From contig JBNKWQ010000042.1 of NCBI GenBank assembly GCA_050299855.1, positions 62,001 to 126,000 of the forward strand: a stretch of 64,000 bases of DNA. Direction: 5' to 3'. Of the stretch, positions 1 through 8,504 are shown piece by piece; positions within the stretch are counted from its first letter, which is position 1, and every line of letters starts with the position of its first letter. Under the pieces are notes generated by a model that had not been told where the DNA came from, ran no database searches, and saw nothing but the letters and a program-made list of their open reading frames with translations. The position numbers and the translations under genes are program-made. Source of the DNA: Hahella sp050299855. Lineage in GTDB: Bacteria; Pseudomonadota; Gammaproteobacteria; Pseudomonadales; Oleiphilaceae.

Positions 1-95
1 AAAGGCACTTCTACTTCGTACCCCACACCATTTACATCCAGCAAAAGAAATGGCGGCGTGTTCTCTAACAATTTCCCCGTAAGCTTACCGATCAT
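1..95 (-). CDS. ruvA: Holliday junction helicase subunit RuvA, N-terminal fragment
   Basis: The reverse strand from 95 reads MIGKLTGKLLENTPPFLL followed by a DVNGVGYEV segment, the conserved N-terminal OB-fold start of RuvA, which binds four-way DNA junctions and loads the RuvB motor. Only about 31 codons lie in the window; the gene continues beyond the left edge. It follows ruvC by about 30 bp in the same direction, the usual ruvC-ruvA(-ruvB) operon order. ruvB is expected just outside the window. Confidence 0.9.
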   Translation of the reverse strand, partial: MIGKLTGKLLENTPPFLLLDVNGVGYEVEVP

Positions 96-125
96 TGCAA
101 ATAAACCTTGTCACTAATTTTTGAT

Positions 126-644
126 CTAACTGATACGTCCGCGGCGACTACCAGAGCCGGAGCCAATTTTGATAAGGCTTTGTTGTGTATGCAGATGACA
201 AAGCGCGATTGCCAGTGCATCCGCCGCATCCGCCTGAGGCTTAGCCGACAATCGTAAAAGTGACTGCACCATATGCTGCACCTGCCACTTTTCTGCATTA
301 CCTTTCCCAACAACGGACTGCTTCACTTTCTTGGCCGAGTATTCTGCCACCGGCAATCCCTGATTAGCCATTGCCAGTATTGCCGCACCCCTGGCCTGCC
401 CCAGCTTCAAGGCAGAGTCAGCATTACGAGCCATAAACACCTGCTCTATTGCCGAATCCATAGGGGCATACATTTCTATCACCTGAGTTATACCGTGATA
501 GATACAGCGCAGCTTTTCGGCCAGATCTTCACCCGTCACACGTATACAGCCGCTGGCAATATATTCCGGCTTGCCACCCTGCCATTCGATGATGCCATAG
601 CCTGTCAACCGGGACCCCGGATCTATACCTAACACTCTTATCAT
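126..644 (-). CDS. ruvC: Crossover junction endodeoxyribonuclease RuvC
   Basis: This is the 172-residue Holliday junction resolvase that nicks symmetric strands of the junction held by RuvAB. It opens MIRVLGIDPGS, with the first catalytic Asp at residue 8. It then shows the AIEQVF segment near residue 66 (catalytic Glu) and the QADAADALAIALCH segment near residue 140, which carries the last acidic residues. Length is normal for the family. It lies between yebC and ruvA on one strand, the common gammaproteobacterial order. The C-terminal GSGSGSRRGRIS tail is low in complexity but not unusual. Confidence 0.97.
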   Translation of the reverse strand: MIRVLGIDPGSRLTGYGIIEWQGGKPEYIASGCIRVTGEDLAEKLRCIYHGITQVIEMYAPMDSAIEQVFMARNADSALKLGQARGAAILAMANQGLPVAEYSAKKVKQSVVGKGNAEKWQVQHMVQSLLRLSAKPQADAADALAIALCHLHTQQSLIKIGSGSGSRRGRIS

Positions 645-721
645 GAATCTACTTATATCAGCAGGTGGTCTTTCAGGATCACAGGTCTACTGAAAATATC
701 TGAAGGACGCCATCTCGGAAA

Positions 722-766
722 CAAAAAAGGCGAGCAGATAAGCCACCATGACCAATCTTACTCGCC
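722..766 (-). terminator. Intrinsic terminator downstream of yebC
   Basis: Read on the minus strand, GGCGAG (761-766) pairs with CTCGCC (729-734). The stem is extended by TAAG/CTTA, and a run of six T follows at 723-728. It lies between yebC and ruvC, so the ruv genes probably also have a promoter of their own in 645-720. Confidence 0.65.
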
Positions 767-821
767 CGCATCATACTAGGTGCTGTCTCAGACTTATAGC
801 TGCTGGGACGTGAAAGCTCCC

Positions 822-1568
822 TCAGGCGCCGATTATCTCCATCATTTCATCTGGAATATCGGCATTGGTGTAGACATTCTGAACATCATCCAGATCTTCA
901 AGCACGTCGACAATTTTTAAAACCTGCTCTGCCGATTCAGCATCCAAACTAACCGTGGTCGCCGGCACCATGGAAATTTCTGCAGATTCCGGCTGAAAAC
1001 CAGCAGCTATTAATGCCGCTTTAACTTCAGAATAGTTTTCTGCCGATGCTTGAACTTCCACCGAACCGTCATCATTGCTGATCACATCTTCAGCACCCGC
1101 CTCCAAAGCCACTTCAATAACTCCGTCTTCATCGACATCCGGTGGAAATAAAATAATTCCCTGCTTGCTGAACAGATATGCCACTGAGCCGTCTGTTCCC
1201 AGATTGCCGCCATACTTGGTAAATGCATGGCGCACCTCAGCCACTGTGCGATTGCGATTGTCGGTCATGACTTCAACATAGACTGCCACGCCATTAGGGC
1301 CATACCCCTCATAGGTAAGCTCATCATAGTTGTCGCCATCTCCGGCACCAACACCGCGCTGTATAGCTTTGTCGATCGTATCTTTTTTCATGTTCACAGC
1401 AAGCGCCTTGTCGATAACAAGACGCAGTCGGGGATTGTCTTCAGGAACCCCGCCGCTTTTAGCGGCTACTGTGATTTCACGGATAATTTTGGTAAATATC
1501 TTGCCCCGTTTGGCGTCTTGAGCCGCTTTACGGTGCTTGATATTGGCCCATTTACTGTGCCCCGCCAT
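822..1568 (-). CDS. yebC: YebC/PmpR-family regulatory protein
   Basis: This 248-residue protein begins MAGHSKWANIKHRK, the signature of the YebC/TACO1 family. Family members are described as DNA-binding regulators and, more recently, as translation factors that relieve ribosome stalling. It has the typical KRGKIFTKIIREITVAAK motif and the acidic C-terminal domain. An in-frame TTG lies one codon upstream, but the ATG at 1568 matches the family start. It sits between aspS and ruvC, a position conserved in many Proteobacteria. Confidence 0.95.
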   Translation of the reverse strand: MAGHSKWANIKHRKAAQDAKRGKIFTKIIREITVAAKSGGVPEDNPRLRLVIDKALAVNMKKDTIDKAIQRGVGAGDGDNYDELTYEGYGPNGVAVYVEVMTDNRNRTVAEVRHAFTKYGGNLGTDGSVAYLFSKQGIILFPPDVDEDGVIEVALEAGAEDVISNDDGSVEVQASAENYSEVKAALIAAGFQPESAEISMVPATTVSLDAESAEQVLKIVDVLEDLDDVQNVYTNADIPDEMMEIIGA

Positions 1569-1641
1569 CAAATAACTCCGTTAACTTTTTACCACTTTCT
1601 TTCTATCTGGATATTTTACTAAACACCTGAAATAAGCTGAA

Positions 1642-3414
1642 TCAGCCGGCTGACTCTTTCTTGCGCACGCGAATATTCAAATCACGCAGCTGACGAGAAT
1701 CAACCTCACCCGGCGCTTGCGTCAGCATACACATTGCGCTTTGAGTCTTCGGAAATGCAATCACTTCCCGAATGGACTGCGCACCTGTCATCAGCATCAC
1801 CAGACGGTCCAGACCAAACGCCAAACCACCATGTGGAGGACAGCCAAATTTCAGTGCATCCAACAGGAAGCCAAACTTATCTCTGGCCTCTTCTTCGCCA
1901 ACACCAAGAATTTCGAGCACAGAGGCCTGCATGGCCGCATCATGGATACGAATGGATCCACCACCAAGCTCTGTGCCGTTCAATACCATGTCATAGGCAC
2001 GGGAAAGTGCGGTTTCTGGGTTATCTTTAAGATCTTCAACTGAGCAGGAAGGTGCTGTGAACGGATGGTGAATCGCTGTCCAGCCACCTTCGCCATCCTG
2101 TTCAAACATGGGAAAGTCAACAACCCAGCAAGGTGCCCAGGTAGATTCGAACAACTCCAGATCATGCCCCAACTTAACCCGCAGAGCGCCCAAAGCCTCA
2201 TTCACAACGGTAGTTTTGTCAGCACCGAAGAAAACGATATCGCCGGTCTGGGCCTGTACACGATCCAGAATCAGTTTCACGGCATCTTCCGGAATAAATT
2301 TGAGTATGGGTGATTGCAGACCTTCAATACCCTGCGACAGATCATTGATCTTGATGTATGCCAGCCCCTTGGCACCGTAAATTCCGACAAACTTGGTATA
2401 GTCGTCAATCTGCTTACGGGACAACACACCACCGTTTGGCAGACGTAGCGCGGCAACACGGCTGCGTGGATCATTTGCGGGACCACTGAATACTTTGAAT
2501 TCAACGTCCTTCAACAAATCGTCAACGTCTGTCAGCTCAAGTGGAATACGCAAATCCGGTTTATCAGACCCATATTTCTTCATGGCTTCAGCAAAAGTGA
2601 TTCGCGGGAAGTCCGGCAATTCAATGTTTAGCAGATCCTTGAACATGTCACGCACCATTTTTTCGGTAATGGACATGATGGCATTTTCGTCAAGGAAGGA
2701 CGTTTCGATATCCACCTGGGTAAATTCAGGCTGGCGATCCGCACGCAGGTCTTCGTCACGGAAACATTTGGCGATCTGATAGTAGCGGTCAAACCCGGAC
2801 ATCATCAGCAATTGCTTAAACAACTGAGGAGACTGAGGCAACGCAAAGAAGCAGCCTTCATGGGTACGGCTTGGCACCAGATAATCGCGGGCACCTTCGG
2901 GGGTGGCACGGGTCAGAATAGGTGTTTCAACATCCAGAAAACCATTACCGTCCAGGAAGTTACGAATATAACTGGTTACTTTGGAGCGAAATCGCAACTT
3001 GTTCAGCATTTCAGGACGACGCAGGTCCATATACCGATAGCGCAGACGGACGTCTTCACCAACATCGACATAGTCGTCCAAAGGAAAAGGCGGGGTTTGC
3101 GCGACACTCAGAATTTCCAGCTCTTTCCCTAATACTTCGACCATACCGGTAGGCATGTCGGCATTAGTGGTGCCTTCAGGGCGTGGACGCACACGGCCCT
3201 TGAGCTGAATAACATATTCGCTACGGGCCTTATCTGCGAGACCAAAGGCTTCCGGTGTATCAGGATCGACAACGATTTGAGCAATGCCATCACGATCTCT
3301 CAGATCAAGGAAAATGACCCCACCATGATCTCTGCGACGGTGAACCCAACCACAAAGGGTTATTTCCTGACCGATATGAGACTCATTGATGGCCCCACAA
3401 TAATGACTGCGCAT
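1642..3414 (-). CDS. aspS: Aspartyl-tRNA synthetase
   Basis: This 590-residue class II synthetase charges tRNA-Asp with aspartate. It has an N-terminal OB-fold anticodon-binding domain (about residues 1-110, with the CGWVHRRRDHGG stretch), motif 2 (FRDEDLRADRQPEFTQ) near residue 220, a bacterial GAD insertion domain, and motif 3 (GLAFGLDRLVML) near residue 535. Full bacterial-type length with no disruption. It may or may not also charge tRNA-Asn; no asnS or gatCAB genes lie in the window to settle that. Confidence 0.98.
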   Translation of the reverse strand: MRSHYCGAINESHIGQEITLCGWVHRRRDHGGVIFLDLRDRDGIAQIVVDPDTPEAFGLADKARSEYVIQLKGRVRPRPEGTTNADMPTGMVEVLGKELEILSVAQTPPFPLDDYVDVGEDVRLRYRYMDLRRPEMLNKLRFRSKVTSYIRNFLDGNGFLDVETPILTRATPEGARDYLVPSRTHEGCFFALPQSPQLFKQLLMMSGFDRYYQIAKCFRDEDLRADRQPEFTQVDIETSFLDENAIMSITEKMVRDMFKDLLNIELPDFPRITFAEAMKKYGSDKPDLRIPLELTDVDDLLKDVEFKVFSGPANDPRSRVAALRLPNGGVLSRKQIDDYTKFVGIYGAKGLAYIKINDLSQGIEGLQSPILKFIPEDAVKLILDRVQAQTGDIVFFGADKTTVVNEALGALRVKLGHDLELFESTWAPCWVVDFPMFEQDGEGGWTAIHHPFTAPSCSVEDLKDNPETALSRAYDMVLNGTELGGGSIRIHDAAMQASVLEILGVGEEEARDKFGFLLDALKFGCPPHGGLAFGLDRLVMLMTGAQSIREVIAFPKTQSAMCMLTQAPGEVDSRQLRDLNIRVRKKESAG

Positions 3415-3512
3415 AATCTAATCCTGTTATTAACTTTCTATTGGCTGACCGATATCCATCAGTCGCTATGAATTTAGTTTGTGTTAAGGCTCTCAGACCC
3501 TACTCAGCAGAT

Positions 3513-3785
3513 TTACGAAACGGACTTTGAAGCAGTACCGCTATCTGTATTGGTTGCTGTTGAATTACCGGCCGTACTTTCCCCTGCCAGATTCTTCTTT
3601 TTGCCGGTCTTAAAGTCAGTTTCGTACCAGCCGCTGCCTTTTAGCCTGAAGCTTGGTGCTGAAATCATTTTGCTGAATTCTGGTTTCTGACACTTGGGGC
3701 AGTCGGTTAGTGGCGCCTCGCTCATACTCTGGAGAACATCTTTCTCGAATCCACACGCTTTACATACATACTCGTAAATCGGCAT
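3513..3785 (-). CDS. FmdB-family zinc-ribbon protein
   Basis: This 90-residue protein starts MPIYEYVCKACGFEKD and has a second cysteine pair in LTDCPKCQKPEF, giving the CxxC...CxxC zinc ribbon of the FmdB/CxxC_CxxC_SSSS regulatory-protein family. The C-terminal 35 residues are rich in Ser, Thr and Lys and look disordered. It lies about 100 bp upstream of aspS on the same strand, a frequent pairing. Its biochemical role is not known. Confidence 0.9.
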   Translation of the reverse strand: MPIYEYVCKACGFEKDVLQSMSEAPLTDCPKCQKPEFSKMISAPSFRLKGSGWYETDFKTGKKKNLAGESTAGNSTATNTDSGTASKSVS

Positions 3786-4243
3786 TTCTTCTTAACCTCT
3801 GCCCAAATTTGGAATCTGATCTCAATAAAAACAGTATCTTTAAACAAAATATTAATAACTTACGCCACGGCTGCTTTCCGGCATGCTCGTCAGATTGCGG
3901 CTTTTAGCCCTCGAACAAAACCGACGCCCGCAAAAAGGCGCTGTATTATATCCATATTTTTCGTTAAAAGCAGTCCCAAAGCACCCTAGCGTGCGACAAT
4001 GCACAGGTTTGCCGGTAGTGGAAGTCAGGATGGCTGGGATTGCATTAATATGGAGCCATTCAAGATAAGCTTTGGACAGCAGGCATAATATCAGGCTTTA
4101 AAATCATGCTGGAAAACAGTAACAGAAGGCATTTCACTAAATATATGAAATAACTAGCCGACGAGAATGTCTCTCGATACCTTTGAAAATCACCCAAAAC
4201 AGCACTTAAAAATGGAACTCATACTAAGAAGGCTCACAGGTCA
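3786..4243. other. Intergenic region between divergent fmdB and fabR-like genes
   Basis: No convincing gene is present in this 458-bp gap. It must hold the promoters of both divergent genes. A small inverted repeat, CGAGA-N5-TCTCG, lies at 4162-4176, about 70 bp before the repressor start. It could be a self-operator, but that is a guess. Confidence 0.4.
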
Positions 4244-4861
4244 TTGAAACCACGCGCTGAACAAAAACGCCGAACTCGCCAGGCCTTAATGGATGCCGCC
4301 CTAAATCAGCTGGAACACGACAAAAATTTTTCCAGTCTTAGCCTAAGGGAGGTGGCCAGGGAAGCCGGCATTGCCCCCACCTCTTTCTATCGACACTTTC
4401 ATGATCTTGAAGAGCTGGGACTGGCCCTTGTTGACGAAGCCGGCGTTGCACTACGGCAGTTGATGCGCCAGGCTCGGCAAAGAGTCGCCAAAGAAGGAGG
4501 GGTTATCGAAACTTCTCTGGAAACCTTTTTTGAGTTCCTGACCGACAACCCCAATCTTTTTCGCTTGCTTTTACGGGAAAGAAATGGAGTATCAGTGAGG
4601 TTCCGAAGTGCCATTCAAGCCGAAATTCAACACTTCATTGCAGAACTGACGGCCGACTTAACACGCTTTGGGAAAGGTACAGATAAGACACTCAAACAGC
4701 CCAGCCTTGCGGCAGAAGCCATGGTCATCCTTGTCTTTAACGGCGGCACAGAGGCCCTTGACAATCCGGATAAGGACATCGAGTACCTGAAAAGCAGGCT
4801 AACAGGTCAACTTAAGCTAATTTTGTTAGGGGCAAGACAGGAGCGTAGCAAGCAATCTTAA
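4244..4861 (+). CDS. fabR: FabR-like TetR-family repressor
   Basis: The 205-residue product has an N-terminal TetR helix-turn-helix. The stretch SLREVAREAGIAPTSFYRHF (residues 28-47) is followed by LEELGLALVDEAG and LRQLMRQARQR, closely matching FabR, the repressor that balances unsaturated and saturated fatty-acid synthesis by sensing acyl thioesters. The C-terminal helical ligand domain is intact. The start appears to be TTG (TTG AAA CCA); no in-frame ATG gives the expected N-terminus. A GGCTCACAGG stretch upstream supplies at best a weak ribosome site. No fatty-acid target gene is adjacent, so the repressor would act in trans. Confidence 0.85.
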   Translation: MKPRAEQKRRTRQALMDAALNQLEHDKNFSSLSLREVAREAGIAPTSFYRHFHDLEELGLALVDEAGVALRQLMRQARQRVAKEGGVIETSLETFFEFLTDNPNLFRLLLRERNGVSVRFRSAIQAEIQHFIAELTADLTRFGKGTDKTLKQPSLAAEAMVILVFNGGTEALDNPDKDIEYLKSRLTGQLKLILLGARQERSKQS

Positions 4862-4885
4862 TCCTTCCCCCTGGAGCCTCGAAGC

Positions 4886-5332
4886 TCAAGGCAGTAGATG
4901 CGAAGCCTGAAATTCAATTTCAGCTCCTTGCATCGCCGCCGCAAGAGACTGCTGCATACTTCCAACATCCTTGGAGAGGTAAGGCTCTGCAGCAACCTTC
5001 CCCCACACCGGACCAGGCCATGCAGCATCCTGCGGGAAGCGAACGATATGATGAATATGCAGCTGAGGCACCATGTTTCCCAAGGCGGCCACATTAAGCT
5101 TATGCCCGGCATGATGACTCATAATGACACGGCTAAGCAGAGAGGACTCTCGCAACACCTGCAGCTGGTCGCCCTCCGGCAGGAGATACAGCTCACGAGC
5201 ACCCTCAAACCTGGGCACCAGAATGTACCAGGGGTAGTGAGTGTCATTCATCAACAACAAGCGACTTGCCGGGAAGTCTCCCAAGCAGAAACAATCTGCC
5301 GCCAAACGCTCATGCAACTCAAACACTCCCAC
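4886..5332 (-). CDS. HIT-family (histidine triad) protein
   Basis: This 148-residue protein has the histidine-triad-like active site QLHIHHIVRF near residues 90-100, followed by AWPGPVWG, as in the bacterial HIT subgroup of nucleotide-binding hydrolases and transferases. The N-terminal half contains FPASRLLLMNDTHYPWYILVPR, typical of this subgroup. It converges on the FabR-like gene (24-bp gap, no clear terminator) and lies 82 bp downstream of ugd on the same strand, so co-transcription with ugd is possible. The substrate is unknown. Confidence 0.85.
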   Translation of the reverse strand: MGVFELHERLAADCFCLGDFPASRLLLMNDTHYPWYILVPRFEGARELYLLPEGDQLQVLRESSLLSRVIMSHHAGHKLNVAALGNMVPQLHIHHIVRFPQDAAWPGPVWGKVAAEPYLSKDVGSMQQSLAAAMQGAEIEFQASHLLP

Positions 5333-5414
5333 CTCCTTGACACCTGCGAAAGGTAACCCACGAGCACATTTTAATTAAGCGGGTTAAAAGCAGGACCACC
5401 TCCCCCCCGGATGA

Positions 5415-6752
5415 TTAAAACTTTTTCACACTCAGTCCGCGACCGATCCCGTAATACTGGAAGCCTTTACCTTCCATCCGCTCTGGATCGTAGAGATTAC
5501 GGCCATCGAATATTACCCGTTCTGCCAATGCGTTCTGGATAACGTCGAAATCCGGTGACCTGAATTCCTTCCATTCGGTGCAGATCACCAGGCAATCCGC
5601 ACCCTTAAGAGCCTGCTCTTTGGTGCCACAAAGGGTCAACGTGCTTTGATCACCATACAGGCGCTGAGTCTCATCCATCGCCTCAGGATCAAAGGCCTGC
5701 ACAGAAGCACCGGCTTGCCATAGCGATTCCATCAACACCCGGCTGGAAGCTTCACGCATATCATCGGTATTAGGCTTAAATGACAGCCCCCAAAGCGCAA
5801 TAACTTTCCCTTTCAGATCACCGTAGTGGGCCTTCATTTTATTAAACAGCGCCGTCTTCTGAAGATCATTAACCGCTTCAACCGACTTAAGCAAAGTGGC
5901 TTCATAGTCGATTTCAGTTGATGTTTGCACTAATGCTTTTACATCTTTGGGAAAGCAGGAACCGCCATACCCGCAACCTGGGTAAATAAAGTGGTAACCG
6001 ATTCGAGGATCTGAACCAATCCCCTTACGCACTTCTTCGATATCCGCACCCAGACGTTCAGCCAGGTTTGCGATCTCGTTCATAAAGCTAATTTTGGTTG
6101 CCAGCATGGCATTGGCTGCATATTTGGTCAGCTCAGCAGAGCGCACATCCATCACTACCATACGATCATGGTTACGATTGAACGGCTCATAAACTTCACG
6201 CATAACTTCTATAGCTTTTTCACTGCCTGCGCCGATCACTATACGATCAGGTTTCATGAAGTCTCCTACCGCATCCCCTTCTTTCAGGAACTCTGGGTTT
6301 GACACCACATCAAAGGTAAAACTTTCGTTGCGCACAGCAAGCTCATCGGCAACAGCTTTATAAACCTTGTCACCTGTTCCGACAGGGACAGTGGATTTAT
6401 CAACCACGACCTTGTAATCGGTCATATACTTACCGATGGTTTTGGCTACCGCCAATACATATTGCAGGTCTGCCGACCCATCTTCATCAGGCGGTGTACC
6501 GACAGCAATAAACTGCAGACTACCAAAAGAAACGGCTTCTTCAGGATCAGTCGTAAACAATAGCCGACCAGCCTCGTGGTTGTGCTTGACGATCGGCTCC
6601 AGGCCAGGCTCATAGATCGGAATTATCCCATTTTTAAGGTTATCAATCTTGGCCTGGTCCACATCCATGCACAGCACATGGTGACCAACATCTGCCAGAC
6701 ATGCTCCCGTGACCAACCCTACATAGCCTGTTCCAAAAATCGTGATCTTCAT
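5415..6752 (-). CDS. ugd: UDP-glucose 6-dehydrogenase
   Basis: This 445-residue NAD-dependent enzyme oxidises UDP-glucose to UDP-glucuronate for polysaccharide and lipid A-type modifications. It has the N-terminal Rossmann motif GTGYVG (residues 7-12), the VDKSTVPVGT segment near residue 140, the catalytic Cys in GYGGSCFPKDV near residue 262, and the C-terminal ALWGLSFKPNTDDMREA binding loop. Length is typical. It follows galE on the same strand across a 137-bp gap carrying a tandem repeat. Together with galE it supplies UDP-glucuronate and UDP-galactose. Confidence 0.97.
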   Translation of the reverse strand: MKITIFGTGYVGLVTGACLADVGHHVLCMDVDQAKIDNLKNGIIPIYEPGLEPIVKHNHEAGRLLFTTDPEEAVSFGSLQFIAVGTPPDEDGSADLQYVLAVAKTIGKYMTDYKVVVDKSTVPVGTGDKVYKAVADELAVRNESFTFDVVSNPEFLKEGDAVGDFMKPDRIVIGAGSEKAIEVMREVYEPFNRNHDRMVVMDVRSAELTKYAANAMLATKISFMNEIANLAERLGADIEEVRKGIGSDPRIGYHFIYPGCGYGGSCFPKDVKALVQTSTEIDYEATLLKSVEAVNDLQKTALFNKMKAHYGDLKGKVIALWGLSFKPNTDDMREASSRVLMESLWQAGASVQAFDPEAMDETQRLYGDQSTLTLCGTKEQALKGADCLVICTEWKEFRSPDFDVIQNALAERVIFDGRNLYDPERMEGKGFQYYGIGRGLSVKKF

Positions 6753-6826
6753 ACGCTTATTGCCTATTTCTCAAATCAAAGAAATTGTTCGATTCACTAA
6801 CCCATTTATTATTCAGTGATCGACTA

Positions 6827-6902
6827 TTTAACTTAGAAACTTGTATTTAACTTAGAAACTAGTACTTACCTTAGAAGCATGTACCTAACCTAGAAACTTA
6901 CG
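6827..6902. repeat. Imperfect tandem repeat, 4 x 19 bp
   Basis: Four consecutive 19-bp units start at 6827, 6846, 6865 and 6884. The consensus is roughly YTTAACTTAGAAACWWGTA. Units 1 and 2 differ at one position; units 3 and 4 are more diverged. The fourth unit contains the galE stop codon (TAG, minus strand, 6890-6892), so the array starts inside the gene's last codons and fills much of the galE-ugd gap. Confidence 0.85.
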
Positions 6903-7879
6903 CGACGGCCTTTAAGAGCCGCCTCCCAATCAAGTGCCGACTTAACGATCACTTTCAGATCATCATGATCGGGCACCCAGCCCAGCACTTTCTTAATCTT
7001 GTTATTGGCAGCAATCAAGGCACCCGGATCACCTGCACGACGCTCAACCTCTTCGACTGGAAAATCCATAGCCGCCACTTGTTTCACCATGCTGATCACT
7101 TCCTTAACCGTAAAGCCACGCCCGTATCCACAATTCAGAATCTCGGAGGTACCGCCGTTACGCATATAGTCAAGCGCCATTACATGAGCTTTAGCCAGGT
7201 CATCAACATGAATGTAGTCACGTATACAGGTACCGTCCCGGGTATCATAATCAGTACCGAAAACTTTCATGCCTTCACGCAGCCCCTGCACACACTCACA
7301 GGCCACCTTAATCAGATGAGTGGCAGCTGGTGTTGATTGCCCAATACGACTTTCAAGGTCCGCCCCGGCAACATTAAAGTAGCGCAATATGGTGTACTTC
7401 AGCCCAGTGGCAAAGGCCAAATCCTGAATCATCCGCTCGCTCATCATTTTCGACGCGCCATACGGATTGATTGGAGCGAGAGGGGTGAACTCGGTAATCA
7501 CCTCTTCTTCAGGCATACCGTATACAGCAGCGGTTGACGAGAACACCATATGAGGTACTTTATGCTCCTGTATCTTGGCCAAGAGATGTAGCGTATTGCG
7601 GGTATTGTTTGAATAGTACTTAAGAGGGTTCTCAACGGATTCAGGCACCACAATACTGGCAGCGAAGTGAAGAACAGCTTCAAACTGGTGTTTGGAAAAC
7701 AGATCTCCCAGAGCTTCAGGATCGGCAAGATCACCGACTACCAGTTCGCCGTAGGTGACCGCCCAGGGATATCCGGTGGAGAGGTTATCGAAAACCACAA
7801 TATCGTGGCCTGCTTCGCCCAGCTGTCGCACCACATGGCTGCCTATGTAACCAGCCCCACCTGTCACTAATACCTTCAT
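6890..7879 (-). CDS. galE: UDP-glucose 4-epimerase
   Basis: This 329-residue short-chain dehydrogenase-type epimerase interconverts UDP-glucose and UDP-galactose with tightly bound NAD. The N-terminal GGAGYIGSH motif binds NAD. The catalytic Ser/Thr and the Tyr-x3-Lys pair lie in FSSTAAVYG and YGASKMMSE (near residues 120-150). The start is set by an AAGGA ribosome site just before ATG at 7879; an in-frame TTG two codons earlier is less likely. Its last codons and stop fall in a tandem repeat. Confidence 0.96.
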   Translation of the reverse strand: MKVLVTGGAGYIGSHVVRQLGEAGHDIVVFDNLSTGYPWAVTYGELVVGDLADPEALGDLFSKHQFEAVLHFAASIVVPESVENPLKYYSNNTRNTLHLLAKIQEHKVPHMVFSSTAAVYGMPEEEVITEFTPLAPINPYGASKMMSERMIQDLAFATGLKYTILRYFNVAGADLESRIGQSTPAATHLIKVACECVQGLREGMKVFGTDYDTRDGTCIRDYIHVDDLAKAHVMALDYMRNGGTSEILNCGYGRGFTVKEVISMVKQVAAMDFPVEEVERRAGDPGALIAANNKIKKVLGWVPDHDDLKVIVKSALDWEAALKGRRVSF

Positions 7880-7975
7880 ACCCAATCCTTAGTTCCTTTT
7901 AAACTCAACTAACTTCAGCACAACTGACTAACGTTGCAAATTACATATCTTATCAATTCTATACCAGTCACAGAT

Positions 7976-8473
7976 CTATTTTTTCTGCAATTTCTGCTGC
8001 GCTCTTCTTCGTGCAAAAAATTCACTAATCACCTGCGAACACTCTTTACCCAGAACGCCGGACTCAACTTCGATTGTCCAGTTAAAGGGGTGATCCTGTA
8101 AAAGCCTGGCCTGACTGAGGACCGCTCCCGCCTTGGGCTCTACAGCTCCAAACACCAGGCGAGAGACTCGTGCATGAACCATTGCTCCGAGACACATAAC
8201 GCAGGGTTCCAGAGTGACATATAAAGTCGCCCCAGGGATCCGATAGTTACCAACCGCATCACAGGCCCGGCGCAAGGCACAGACTTCAGCATGTGCTGTC
8301 GGATCCTGTGATCCGACAGGTTGGTTCCAACCAAAAGACAGCAGCTTATCGTCTTTCACCACGACTGCTCCGACCGGTACCTCACCCTGCTCCCCGGCCT
8401 GCCGGGCATAGCATAGAGCTTCGCGCATCCATGCTTCGTCAGTCAAAGCAACATTATTCAAACCAGCGCTCAC
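7976..8473 (-). CDS. tadA: tRNA-specific adenosine deaminase
   Basis: The 165-residue zinc enzyme deaminates the wobble A34 of tRNA-Arg(ACG) to inosine. The active site is clear: HAEVCALR (zinc His and proton-shuttle Glu) near residue 65 and PCVMCLGAMVHARVSRLVFG (zinc Cys pair) near residue 95. It lies 31 bp downstream of guaA on the same strand and is likely co-transcribed, a common pairing. Length is normal. Confidence 0.95.
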   Translation of the reverse strand: MSAGLNNVALTDEAWMREALCYARQAGEQGEVPVGAVVVKDDKLLSFGWNQPVGSQDPTAHAEVCALRRACDAVGNYRIPGATLYVTLEPCVMCLGAMVHARVSRLVFGAVEPKAGAVLSQARLLQDHPFNWTIEVESGVLGKECSQVISEFFARRRAQQKLQKK

Positions 8474-8504
8474 CGTCTACGCTTAACCCTAATTCGACCT
8501 TTGT

